A stretch of DNA of 37,344 nucleotides, taken from positions 1 through 37,344 of the forward strand of contig CAJOLN010000027.1 in assembly GCA_905235395.1 (NCBI GenBank), in the 5' to 3' direction. Source of the DNA: an uncultured Synergistales bacterium. GTDB lineage: Bacteria; Synergistota; Synergistia; Synergistales; Aminobacteriaceae. The notes below the pieces were generated by a model, which did no database searches, was not told where the DNA came from, and saw nothing but the letters and a program-made list of their open reading frames with translations. A program made the translations under genes and the position numbers. Shown one piece after another: positions 10,439-20,057 of the stretch (the stretch's first letter is position 1; each line of letters starts with the position of its first letter).

Positions 10439-11363
10439 GAGATTGAATATGCTGATGATGATTGCGATGAACCTCTTCGGACTTCATGCTGAAGATGATT
10501 CGAGAAAAATTCCAGTCGGAGGTCAGGCAGTCATTGAAGGAGTACTGATGAAGGGAAAAAATTTATGGGGATTAGCAGTTCGCAGACCTTCAGGTGATAT
10601 ATTTCATGAGCATTGGCCGAACTCATCACGCACAACAAGAATGCCCTATAAGCTCCCTTTCATCAGAGGAGTAGTTGTGATGTGCGAAATGTTGGCAACA
10701 GGGTTCAAGGCATTATCACGTTCAGCAGAGGTTGCACTTGAAGAGACGCAGGAAGAATTGACGTTTAAGGATATATTGCTGTCAATCGTAATTGCAGTTG
10801 TCGCTGTTGGAGGATTATTCATCGCATTGCCTTTATGGATTGCAGGAAGACTTTCTGATGTTCCCCTTTACGTGAATATCATCGAGGGAATAACACGCGC
10901 TGTAATCTTCATAGGGTACGTTGCAATCATAGGACTATGGCCGGACATTAAGCAGGTATTCAGGTATCACGGAGCTGAACATAAAACGATAAATGCGTTT
11001 GAACATGGCCTTGATATGACACCTGAAAACATAATGACGTGTTCAAGGATTCATCCAAGATGTGGAACTTCGTTTTTACTGATTGCGGTTATTGTGAGCA
11101 TAGTAATCTTCTCGCCAGTCAAAACATTTATTGCAGGAGAGAGTTTCATTCTTCAGGTACTCGCGAGAATCATTTTGATACCAGTTGTGATTGGAATATC
11201 ATACGAAATAATACGCCTCGCGTCTAACTCAGGGAAATTCGGACTGTGTATTATCGCTCCTTTTCTGACACTTCAATACTTAACGACAAGAGAACCCGAC
11301 ATAAAGCAATCTGAAGTAGCATTAGAATCATTGAACACAGCACTTAACGGAGGACTTGAATGA
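10431..11363 (+). CDS. DUF1385 membrane protein
   Basis: PVGGQAVIEGVLMKGKN...RPSGDI...PFIRGVVVM...YHGAEHKTINAFEHG...CSRIHPRCGTSFL. Confidence 0.9.
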   Translation: MIKRLNMLMMIAMNLFGLHAEDDSRKIPVGGQAVIEGVLMKGKNLWGLAVRRPSGDIFHEHWPNSSRTTRMPYKLPFIRGVVVMCEMLATGFKALSRSAEVALEETQEELTFKDILLSIVIAVVAVGGLFIALPLWIAGRLSDVPLYVNIIEGITRAVIFIGYVAIIGLWPDIKQVFRYHGAEHKTINAFEHGLDMTPENIMTCSRIHPRCGTSFLLIAVIVSIVIFSPVKTFIAGESFILQVLARIILIPVVIGISYEIIRLASNSGKFGLCIIAPFLTLQYLTTREPDIKQSEVALESLNTALNGGLE

Positions 11364-12444
11364 CATGAATATAGAACCAAAGTTACAGGCAATAGAGCAG
11401 GAATATAACGAGACATCAAAGAAACTGGAAGACCCTGATGTAATATCAAATCCTAAAGAGCTTCAGATACTCGGCAAGAAACGTGCACAGCTTGAACCCG
11501 TAGTAAGCAAGTATCAAGAATACAAAGACGCATTGAAATCTATCGCCGAAGCCAAAGAGTTAATCAAATCTGGAGATTCGGAACTTGAATCATTAGCGCG
11601 TGAGGAACTTGCATCTCTTGAACCTAAAATTGAAAGTTTCACTCACGATTTAACATTGCTTCTTCTTCCTCAAGACCCTAATGATGAGAAAAGCGTTGTA
11701 GTTGAAATTCGAGCGGGTACAGGAGGAGATGAAGCTACACTCTTTGCGGCAGACCTCTTCAGAATGTACGTGAGATTCTGTGAACGTCAGCGGTGGAAGA
11801 TTGAAGTGATTGACAGTTCAACGAACACTGCGGGCATTGGAGGCTATAAGGAAATAGTCTTCAGGATTGATTCACGAGGAGCATACAGCAAGATGAAATA
11901 TGAATCAGGGGTTCACAGAGTTCAACGCGTTCCTGTTACTGAGGCAAGCGGACGAATTCACACAAGTGCGGCAACAGTTGCAGTTCTTCCTGAAGCAGAT
12001 GATGTTGAAGTTGAGATACGTCCCGAAGATTTGAAGATTGATACATATCGTTCAAGCGGTGCAGGTGGTCAGCACGTCAACATGACAGACAGCGCAGTTC
12101 GCATTACGCATTTGCCTACGGGAATAGTAGTAACGTGTCAGGATGAACGCTCGCAAATAAAGAACCGTGCACGTGCAATGTCGTATCTGAAGACTAAACT
12201 ATTTGACCTCGAACAGCAGAAACAGAATTCAGAACAGGCAAGTGAAAGACGCGGTATGATTGGATCAGGTGACAGAAGTGAACGTGTACGCACATACAAT
12301 TTTCCGCAAAACAGAATTACGGATCACAGAATCAATCTCACACTCTATAAGCTCGAATCATATTTAGACGGAGATTTATACGAGATGATTGACGCTATGC
12401 TCCTCGCTGAACAGACACAAAAGTTGCAAGACCTTGAAGGTTAG
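11356..12444 (+). CDS. prfA: peptide chain release factor 1 (TTG at 11356 or ATG at 11365)
   Basis: RAGTGGDEATLFA; HRVQRVPVTEASGRIHTSAATVAV (PVT = RF1-type PxT); YRSSGAGGQHVN; GSGDRSERVRTYNFPQNRITDHRI. Confidence 0.95.
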   Translation: MNDMNIEPKLQAIEQEYNETSKKLEDPDVISNPKELQILGKKRAQLEPVVSKYQEYKDALKSIAEAKELIKSGDSELESLAREELASLEPKIESFTHDLTLLLLPQDPNDEKSVVVEIRAGTGGDEATLFAADLFRMYVRFCERQRWKIEVIDSSTNTAGIGGYKEIVFRIDSRGAYSKMKYESGVHRVQRVPVTEASGRIHTSAATVAVLPEADDVEVEIRPEDLKIDTYRSSGAGGQHVNMTDSAVRITHLPTGIVVTCQDERSQIKNRARAMSYLKTKLFDLEQQKQNSEQASERRGMIGSGDRSERVRTYNFPQNRITDHRINLTLYKLESYLDGDLYEMIDAMLLAEQTQKLQDLEG

Positions 12445-13258
12445 TGATTACGTTAAACGCCTCGAACATGAAGACATTCAGAACGCAGGACAGGAATCAT
12501 TATGGCTAATCTCTCATGCTCTGGGCATATCTCATTCAGCCGTACTCACGAAGAATACACTTTCTGATGATGAATGCACAAAGATTGAAGATGTAATTTC
12601 GAGACGCATTAAGGGTGAACCATTGCAGTACATTCTTGGTGAAACAGACTTCTACGGAAGAGATTTTCATGTTGGAAGAGGCGTATTGATTCCGAGACAT
12701 GACACAGAAACTCTCATTGAGGCCATGAAATTTTTTGCGAAGCCCGATGAGAGTTTTTGCTTTGCCGATTGGGGAACAGGTTCAGGCTGTATTGCAATAA
12801 CCATAATGCTTGAGTTCCCGCATTCATTTGCATACATGATTGAACAGAGTGAAGACGCAATCACATTCGCTCGAATAAATCTCGAACGCTATAATGTAAT
12901 TCACAGAGCAAAAATCATTTCACGACTCGAAGATGTGAATCGCAAGTGCAGATTCATTTTGAGCAACCCTCCGTACATATCTTCAGATGAAATTGACAGA
13001 CTCATGAAGACAGTGCGGGATTATGAGCCTCATGTTGCGTTAGACGGAGGCAATGACGGAATGAATTTTTACAGGCTCATCATGAATCGTTCAATGAGTG
13101 TGCTTGATGATGACGGCTATCTGATTTTCGAGACTGGCAATATGAATCAGGTTCATGCGTTAGAATCTGTTAGTGATAATTTCATGTTCGTGCGTGAATT
13201 TCATGATTCAAATAATTTTCCGAGATGTATAGCTCTAAAGAGGAGAGTGAATGAATGA
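12434..13258 (+). CDS. prmC: peptide chain release factor N5-glutamine methyltransferase (start uncertain; ORF open from 12389, overlaps prfA)
   Basis: KGEPLQYILGETDFYGRDFHVGRGVLIPRHDTETLI...DWGTGSGCIAI...FILSNPPYISSDEI...ALDGGNDGM. Confidence 0.92.
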   Translation: MKVSDYVKRLEHEDIQNAGQESLWLISHALGISHSAVLTKNTLSDDECTKIEDVISRRIKGEPLQYILGETDFYGRDFHVGRGVLIPRHDTETLIEAMKFFAKPDESFCFADWGTGSGCIAITIMLEFPHSFAYMIEQSEDAITFARINLERYNVIHRAKIISRLEDVNRKCRFILSNPPYISSDEIDRLMKTVRDYEPHVALDGGNDGMNFYRLIMNRSMSVLDDDGYLIFETGNMNQVHALESVSDNFMFVREFHDSNNFPRCIALKRRVNE

Positions 13259-13557
13259 TGAGAAAACGTAAAGCAGAAACACTTGTTGAATTCCTCGTGG
13301 CTTCGTTTATATTCGTTGAGATTATGGCAGGTATATTGAGTTTCATCGCCAATCAGACAGAGACGCTCGTTAATATTCGTAACAGAGATACAATGATGTT
13401 CCATGCACAGCGTTTCATGAATATGGGTGTCAGCATATCAGAATATAATAATGATGACATATGCAAGGCTGATAATGTAACTCTGAATCAGGACGGCAGT
13501 ATGTTGACAGTGAGCAGAGACACAAAAAGCACAATGACAATCAACCTTAAACCATAA
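13255..13557 (+). CDS. short type IV prepilin-like protein
   Basis: ATGA overlap with the prmC stop; N-term KRKAETLVEFLVASFIFVEIMAGILSFIANQ resembles a class III signal (TLVE after cleavage), followed by a ~60-aa globular tail. Confidence 0.55.
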   Translation: MMRKRKAETLVEFLVASFIFVEIMAGILSFIANQTETLVNIRNRDTMMFHAQRFMNMGVSISEYNNDDICKADNVTLNQDGSMLTVSRDTKSTMTINLKP

Positions 13558-13602
13558 GGATACTTCTTCCCCCCGTCGATATGGCAGGGGGTTATTCATT
13601 CA

Positions 13603-14517
13603 TCAGAACGGATTTCTTGCCTTCTTGCAGTCCCGATAAATTTTCACGACACATTCAACGAGTTTATACACATCAGGTTTCAGCACATGAATTATTTTGA
13701 GAGACTCTGCACGGTCTAAGAGTTCCTTCACCATTATCGATGAGAATAATATTACCGGCATGTTCTCTGTACGTTCATCCTGTCTGAGAGTTTCAACGAG
13801 GCTCAGGCCATCAAGAAGGGGCATCTCAATATCAGACACAAGAAGATCAAAGTTCTCTCCCTGATCCAGTAATAATTTTCTCGCTTCAACTCCGTCTTTC
13901 ACAGGATATATGCTCGTGAATCCGGACTGCTTTAACACATCACATGTCTGTTGTCTCAACAGCGGCGAATCATCAGCAACAAGAATATGAAAATCTTCAA
14001 CGTGTCCTACCTGACGATGATACGCACCAAGTTTCCCCTGATCGAACATGTGTTCCGCTACTGCCGGTGCTGTCTCCTGTATGATTGCCTCATAGTCGAG
14101 AAGCAAAATATTTCTGTTATCCCTCTTGATGATATAGAGTACCCACTTCAATGATACTCCCCTCATCTTTGAACTGTCTAAATCCTCCGCGTTTATTTGT
14201 CGTATCCGTTCTACTCCGTCAACAAGGAAGCCAAGTTTTATGTCATTGAATTCTGCTACCATTACCTTAGTCTGATTCGTCGGTACAGGTGATTGAATCC
14301 CTAAGAATATTCTCAAATCTATTAATGGAAGTGTCGCTCCTCTAAGTGTAGTTATGCCTACGAAAGCAGGTATCTTTGTGGGTATAGGTCTGCATCCTGT
14401 CCAACGCAAAATTTCACGTGTCTTATTCACATTTATTGCAAAGGCTTCATCTCCGAGCGTAAACACCACTATTTCCCATTTACGGCTCGCTGCTGCCACA
14501 GTTTTTTTCTCTTCCAT
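13603..14517 (-). CDS. cheV: CheV-type chemotaxis protein (CheW + receiver); likely start MEEKKTV at 14517 (ORF open to 14628)
   Basis: CheW-like KWEIVVFTLGDEAFAINVNKTREILRW...ITTLRGATLPLIDLRIFLG, then REC VADDSPLLRQQ...DLLVSDIEMPLLDGLSLVETLR. Confidence 0.92.
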   Translation of the reverse strand: MEEKKTVAAASRKWEIVVFTLGDEAFAINVNKTREILRWTGCRPIPTKIPAFVGITTLRGATLPLIDLRIFLGIQSPVPTNQTKVMVAEFNDIKLGFLVDGVERIRQINAEDLDSSKMRGVSLKWVLYIIKRDNRNILLLDYEAIIQETAPAVAEHMFDQGKLGAYHRQVGHVEDFHILVADDSPLLRQQTCDVLKQSGFTSIYPVKDGVEARKLLLDQGENFDLLVSDIEMPLLDGLSLVETLRQDERTENMPVILFSSIMVKELLDRAESLKIIHVLKPDVYKLVECVVKIYRDCKKARNPF

Positions 14518-14549
14518 GTCCGAACTTCTGCCTCCCTTTTGATAACACT

Positions 14550-14600
14550 TTAAGATTATAGCAAAATGGCCTGAATAATTATTACACGCTATAATAGTTT
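14550..14600. promoter_or_regulatory. divergent promoter region with two mirrored -10 boxes (cheV / A2M)
   Basis: Inverted ATTATAGC (14555-14562) and GCTATAAT (14588-14595): one TATAAT facing each strand. Confidence 0.5.
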
Positions 14601-14633
14601 CACTTATCTCAAAATGAAAGGACTGCATTAAAA

Positions 14634-17033
14634 TTGTTTAAGCCTCAGAAATTTTTCATTGTGCTTCTGATTCTTATCATGGCAGTATCATGTGCAAATG
14701 CTGCTTCACGCACGAATATGCCTCCAGGTGTCAGAAGTTTTTCACCAACGGGAACAGTACCCGAAAACGTTTCATTCAGGGCAGTGTTCAATAACCCTGT
14801 AGTGAATCGTTCTCAGCTCGGAAAAGCAATCACTCCCGAAAATTCATTGTTCCCGTTTGAAATCAATCCGCCCCTGCAAATTGAAGGACGGTGGCAGAAT
14901 GACCGGACATTCACCGCGAGATTGTTATCTCCTTTGAGAAATGCTACTACATATACAGCAACTCTCAAAGATAATCTCAAAGACAGACGCGGAAACAAAA
15001 TCGGGCCAGGCGTATTCAGATTTCAGACTGAAGGAATATCACCGACAGACATAAAAGCATCAATGGGCAAAGACGGACGTGCATACTTCAGCCTGACGTT
15101 CAACATGAAAGTGAACCCTGCACAATTGAAGGGCTTCATGAGAATCATAAACTCAGAAGGAAAAGAAATGCCCTATTCAATAATCGGTGAACTTCCGTCA
15201 AGAACAATAAGAGCAGCTGTACCTGTTCAGAAGTCATCATCAAGACAGAGCTTCACAGTCAGAATTGCGGCAGGAATGAAGACAGGTGAAGGCGATATTA
15301 CATCAGGCAAAGATTTCACACAGACCGTAGTGTTAAATCCTGAGCTTATGATTCATGGCCTTTATCCAGGTGAAAATGAAATAAGAGCATCATTCAACTT
15401 TGGGATTGACACACAGACAGCAAAGAATTTTATTCAGATTGAACCTTCAGTGAGTGATTTGCGAGTTGAATCGACTTGGGACGAAGAAGTATTCACAATG
15501 CGTTCAAGTGAATTCAAACCCAGAAACAGATTCGTGATTACATTCAGAAAAGGTTTTCCGTCAAAGAATGGTTTAGTTCTCAAAGAAGATTACAAGCAGG
15601 CAGTCATTATGCCAGACCTTGAATCACGAGTTCAACTTCCTTCATCAGGTGTATATCTCACAGCAATGGAGAAGGGACTGATTCCTATTGAGCTTCGTAA
15701 CGTGAAGACTCTTCAGCTTGATTTATGGAGAATGTATGAGAATAACATTCCGTATGTGCTTCATGATGAGTATGATAACTTCCAGAGGGATATAGCAAGG
15801 AGAGTTTACACGAACGAGATTAAGTTAGACCTTCCATTGAATGAAAAAGTTAGAAGAAGCATTCCCGTTGAAGATATTGCGAAAGGTGAAAGAGGATTAT
15901 TCCTTCTGACTGCAAAAGATGCCGCCAGAGAAGAATGGTATGAAGCAGAACAGATGATAAATCTTTCAGATATAGGAGCAACTGCAAGACTATGGGATGA
16001 TGCAATATTAATCTGGGCTAATACTCTCACAACAGCAAGAGGGATTCAGGACGCAGAAGTAAAAATTTATTCGGACAAGAAACAGCTATTAGTTCATGGC
16101 AAAACTAACAGCGGCGGAGTGTTTTACTATGAGCTTCCGAATGGAGCAGTATGGGATTCAAATAATCAGCCGGAAATTGCAATCGTAACAAGCGGAACAG
16201 GTGCTTCTGCCGACATCACATATCTACAGCTCACACGAAATCTATTGAACCGTGAAATTTTTGATACGTCAGGCCGTGAATGGTTACGTTCAGGATATGA
16301 TGCAATGATATTCTCACCGCGTGATATATACAGGACAGGAGAGACTGCACAGTTCAAAGCAATAGTACGCAATGCAGATATGACTACGCCTGAAGCATTC
16401 CCTGTGATGTTCGTGGTACGCGATTCATTGAACCGAAAAGTGAAACAGGATACCGTTATGCTGAATGCAAGAGGAAGCACAGTATCAGAGCTAAAGATTC
16501 CGTCGAACGCAATAACAGGAACATGGACAGCAGAGATTGCGATACCAGGCCATGAAGATAAATCGATTGCGTCATACAGATTCCATGTTGAGGACTTCGC
16601 ACCTCCGCGCATAGAAGTAAAACTGAATTCATATAAAAAATTCCTCGTGCATAATGACACTTTCACTGCGGATATTTATGCGAGGTGGCTGTTTGGTGTT
16701 GACGGCTCAGGATTGCAGTACAAAACATCATGGATTGCACGTGAAGGAACATTCAAACCTGAACAGGACAGGTGGAAAGGTTACACGTTCGGAGACCCTT
16801 CGAGAAGATTCACAAATCTTGAAGGTGATATAGCAGAAGGTAATCTTGATAACTTCGGTGCAGGCCATGCAAATCTGAATCTCGAAGATGACTGGCAGGC
16901 TCCAACAAAAATTGATGTAACAATCGGACGACAGCGGAAGGTGGGTAACGAGCACAATAACGAGACCGTATTATTCAGCACCGTATCTTCTCGGAATTGC
17001 TCCGACAACAGACAAGGCAACAGTACGCACTAA
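14634..17033 (+). CDS. bacterial alpha-2-macroglobulin family protein, N-terminal fragment (TTG start; frame lost near 16920)
   Basis: Signal peptide MFKPQKFFIVLLILIMAVSCANA; Ig-like/MG domains; IFSPRDIYRTGETAQFKAIVRN...; in-frame homology ends near PTKIDVT. Confidence 0.88.
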   Translation: MFKPQKFFIVLLILIMAVSCANAASRTNMPPGVRSFSPTGTVPENVSFRAVFNNPVVNRSQLGKAITPENSLFPFEINPPLQIEGRWQNDRTFTARLLSPLRNATTYTATLKDNLKDRRGNKIGPGVFRFQTEGISPTDIKASMGKDGRAYFSLTFNMKVNPAQLKGFMRIINSEGKEMPYSIIGELPSRTIRAAVPVQKSSSRQSFTVRIAAGMKTGEGDITSGKDFTQTVVLNPELMIHGLYPGENEIRASFNFGIDTQTAKNFIQIEPSVSDLRVESTWDEEVFTMRSSEFKPRNRFVITFRKGFPSKNGLVLKEDYKQAVIMPDLESRVQLPSSGVYLTAMEKGLIPIELRNVKTLQLDLWRMYENNIPYVLHDEYDNFQRDIARRVYTNEIKLDLPLNEKVRRSIPVEDIAKGERGLFLLTAKDAAREEWYEAEQMINLSDIGATARLWDDAILIWANTLTTARGIQDAEVKIYSDKKQLLVHGKTNSGGVFYYELPNGAVWDSNNQPEIAIVTSGTGASADITYLQLTRNLLNREIFDTSGREWLRSGYDAMIFSPRDIYRTGETAQFKAIVRNADMTTPEAFPVMFVVRDSLNRKVKQDTVMLNARGSTVSELKIPSNAITGTWTAEIAIPGHEDKSIASYRFHVEDFAPPRIEVKLNSYKKFLVHNDTFTADIYARWLFGVDGSGLQYKTSWIAREGTFKPEQDRWKGYTFGDPSRRFTNLEGDIAEGNLDNFGAGHANLNLEDDWQAPTKIDVTIGRQRKVGNEHNNETVLFSTVSSRNCSDNRQGNSTH

Positions 17034-17130
17034 CATTCCGTTCAAAGTTGCGGCAGTTACACCCGAAGAAGAACCAGCAGATCCCGGAGAACTTAACGCA
17101 GAACTCTACAAAGTAAAATGGAATTACAAC

Positions 17131-19989
17131 ATGGTAGAGATTGACGGCCGTAAACGCTGGCAGAGCAGTGAAGAACTTGTGCAGGTTGATGAGAAGACAT
17201 TGACGCTCAGAAATGGAACGGGTGAAATATCATTCAGACCAGAAGATTACGGCACATATATGGTGAAAATTTCTGACGCTGAAGACAACGCACGTGCAGT
17301 GTACAGATTCTACGCCTCATCATCAGAAGGCAGAGGTTCAGGTTCACAGCTTATTGACCGTGTAGAGATGTCAACGGAAAAAGAATTCTACAAGCTCGGT
17401 GAGACAGCAAGAATAAAAGTGAAAGCTCCGTTTGAAGGCTTAATGCTTATTACAGTTGAGAATTCAAAGCTAATGCTCAGAAAGATTCAGCAGATAAAGG
17501 AATCAGAAATCACGTTTGAGATTCCGGTTACGCAGGAGTTCAGACCAAATACATGGATAACCGCCTGGCTCATTCGTCCGGTCGATAACAGTGACGCAAA
17601 AGCATGGGCTTCACATCGAGCAATAGGGATAACGAGAATCAAAACGGATATATCAGATTACAATATCGACATTGCGATTGACGCACCGAAGAAGATTGAG
17701 CCTGCCTCAAAACTTCCCGTAACAATCACACTCAAAGGAAGCTCACAGGCAATCTCAAAGAATGCAGATGTTGCTGTAGCATTTGTTGATGACGGTGTAC
17801 TTGGCCTAACGAAATATAAGACACCTGACCTCCTGAATTATTTCTGGGGATTGAAGAAATTAAACTCTCAGGGATTCGATATTTACGACCAGTTAATCCC
17901 TGTTGAAGACAAAGCGACGGAACAGTTACATCCCGGCGGTGATGAAGCTATGGATGCACTTGCAGGGAACATAGAAACTCAGAGATTCAAGATACTCTCA
18001 TTGTTCGACGGAGTTATGTATCCCGATGACAAAGGCGTAATTCACACTGAGCTTGATATTCCAGAGTTCAGCGGAAGAGGAAGGCTGTTTGTGATTGCGG
18101 CTTCAGGAAGGAGTTTCGGAAATGCAGAACAGACAATCGAAATTGCAAGAGACATTGTAACTGAGACAGGGCTTCCAAGATTTGCTGCACCTGGCGACTC
18201 ATTCATGATACCGACTTCCGTATTCAATACGTCAAATGAAACTCGTGAAGTGAAAGTGAATCTCATACCAGAAGGATTAATGCTCAACGAATCATATGCG
18301 GCATTAAGAATTCCGTCAGGCTCAAAGGAATCATTCAATGTTCAGGCAAGAGCACTAGGAGGAGCAGACAAGGCAATACTAAGAGTTGTAACGACATGGA
18401 ACGAAGGCAATAAAGAACGTTCATTCACTCAGGAAATAGAAATGCCGGTTAGATATGCATGGCCAATGACAACAGTCGGAGGTACAGGGACATTCACGGA
18501 AGGCATAACGAAACTTGAGCTTCCGTTTGATGACTTTAACGGTGAAGTTCTCGGTTCACTCACGCTCGCTGACACACCAGCAGTGAATCTCAACAAGGCA
18601 GTGAACTTCCTGAATTCATATCCGTATAATTGCCTCGAACAGACAATTTCAGGTGCATGGCCCTTCCTTATTCTTCCCGACGCTGTTGCTGAACTCGACC
18701 CATTAGTAACCAGTGACACAGGACTTCAGGAACGAACAGACGGAGCAATCGCACGAATTCAATCAATGCAGCTATATGACGGTTCATTCTCAGCGTGGCC
18801 AGGTACAGGAACATCATATAACTGGGGCAGTGTATATGCGGCTCACTTCTTACTGAGTGCAAAGAATGCAGGAATAAATTTCCCTGAAGAAATGCTGACA
18901 GGCGTAAATAATTGGATGCGTCAGTTCCTTGCCTCAATGCCAGCATACAATAACATAGACGATGAACGCGATGACCTTACGACAAAGGCATATGCAGTTT
19001 ACGTTCTTGCACTCAACGGAGAAAAACCGCTCGGTTGGATTGAATATCTCCGTGAGAATCAAAACAGTCTCAGACCTTCAGGCAATATATATCTTGCAGG
19101 AGCACAGGCACTCATTGACGGAAGAGCAGACTCTTTACGAAACGTGAATCTCGGAGGCAATCCTGGCTATTCAGGCACAACTCTTGAGAGTGATACGAGA
19201 AATACTGCCGCACTTCTATCAATGTGGTTAGACGTTGAGCCTCAGGCATCAGAAGTTACTGAACTCGCAATGCGTCTCGTGAATCTCGGCAATAAAGGTT
19301 CATGGTTCAGCACTCAGGATAACGCTGCGGTATTGACTGCACTCGCAAGATACAATGTTGAATCAGCAGGAGCAAAGAGCGAAATTACAGCGAGACTTAA
19401 CACTGAGACAAGCGACAATGCAATACTGAGTTATGAATCAAACAAGAAGCCCGTATCCATAAAAATGAATGAACTTCCGAAAGTTTCAGGTATTCAGATT
19501 GAAGCAAATGGAAGCGGTCAGGGTTGCTATTCATGGAGCATGTCGGGGTACACGAAATCACAGCCTAAAGCAGAACGAAGAAACATTAACATTGAGTGCT
19601 CATACTTCGATGAAAAAGGAAACGCTGTAGATTTAACTCATGAGATTTCACACGGCACAGTGATTCAGGTTGTACTGACCATAAAGCCGTCAATGACCGT
19701 CAATAATCTCGCAGTGAGTTATCTTCTTCCCGCAGGTTTTGAACTTGAGAACCCGCGCATTGAAGACGGTGCAGAAAATTCATCAGGCAGTTACGGAATC
19801 GTCAATGATATTCGCGATGACAGACTGAATTTGTTTTTCGGAAGAATCAAAGGTGAAAGGTCATACGGATTTAAGATGAGAGCAGTTACAAGAGGGACAT
19901 TCAATGTTCCGCAGGTAAGTGCATTCGGTATGTATGATCCTTCAATCAGATTCACAGGTCAGCCGCAGAAACCAGTTGTGATTAAGTAG
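17131..19989 (+). CDS. bacterial alpha-2-macroglobulin family protein, C-terminal fragment with thioester motif (same gene; frame open from ~16924)
   Basis: Same-frame translation from ~16923: SDDSGRWVTSTITRPYYSAPYLLGIAPTTDKATVRTNIPFKV...; thioester YNCLEQTISGAWPF; DDGVLGLTKYKTPDLLNYFWG. Confidence 0.9.
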   Translation: MVEIDGRKRWQSSEELVQVDEKTLTLRNGTGEISFRPEDYGTYMVKISDAEDNARAVYRFYASSSEGRGSGSQLIDRVEMSTEKEFYKLGETARIKVKAPFEGLMLITVENSKLMLRKIQQIKESEITFEIPVTQEFRPNTWITAWLIRPVDNSDAKAWASHRAIGITRIKTDISDYNIDIAIDAPKKIEPASKLPVTITLKGSSQAISKNADVAVAFVDDGVLGLTKYKTPDLLNYFWGLKKLNSQGFDIYDQLIPVEDKATEQLHPGGDEAMDALAGNIETQRFKILSLFDGVMYPDDKGVIHTELDIPEFSGRGRLFVIAASGRSFGNAEQTIEIARDIVTETGLPRFAAPGDSFMIPTSVFNTSNETREVKVNLIPEGLMLNESYAALRIPSGSKESFNVQARALGGADKAILRVVTTWNEGNKERSFTQEIEMPVRYAWPMTTVGGTGTFTEGITKLELPFDDFNGEVLGSLTLADTPAVNLNKAVNFLNSYPYNCLEQTISGAWPFLILPDAVAELDPLVTSDTGLQERTDGAIARIQSMQLYDGSFSAWPGTGTSYNWGSVYAAHFLLSAKNAGINFPEEMLTGVNNWMRQFLASMPAYNNIDDERDDLTTKAYAVYVLALNGEKPLGWIEYLRENQNSLRPSGNIYLAGAQALIDGRADSLRNVNLGGNPGYSGTTLESDTRNTAALLSMWLDVEPQASEVTELAMRLVNLGNKGSWFSTQDNAAVLTALARYNVESAGAKSEITARLNTETSDNAILSYESNKKPVSIKMNELPKVSGIQIEANGSGQGCYSWSMSGYTKSQPKAERRNINIECSYFDEKGNAVDLTHEISHGTVIQVVLTIKPSMTVNNLAVSYLLPAGFELENPRIEDGAENSSGSYGIVNDIRDDRLNLFFGRIKGERSYGFKMRAVTRGTFNVPQVSAFGMYDPSIRFTGQPQKPVVIK

Positions 19990-20003
19990 CTTTAAAAAAA
20001 ATT

Positions 20004-20036
20004 AACCCCTCTCTGAAATTGGGAGGGGTTTTTTTT
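20004..20036. terminator. Terminator between convergent A2M (+) and yjfF-like (-)
   Basis: AACCCCTC ... GAGGGGTT followed by T8; A-rich 5' flank could also serve the minus strand. Confidence 0.85.
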
Positions 20037-20057
20037 GTTTTGATTCTCAGTTCTGAA

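Noticed and set aside
13570-13591. CCCCC...GGGGG hairpin between the pilin-like ORF and cheV as a terminator
   Set aside because: Stem present but no good T-tract on either strand; too weak to call.
16166-16666. Minus-strand 166-aa ORF
   Set aside because: Antisense shadow of the A2M gene, no domain or RBS recognised.
16915-17135. A2M split as selenocysteine (UGA) read-through, given the tRNA-Sec in the window
   Set aside because: The two halves are in different frames, so a frame change is required, and no in-frame UGA joins them.
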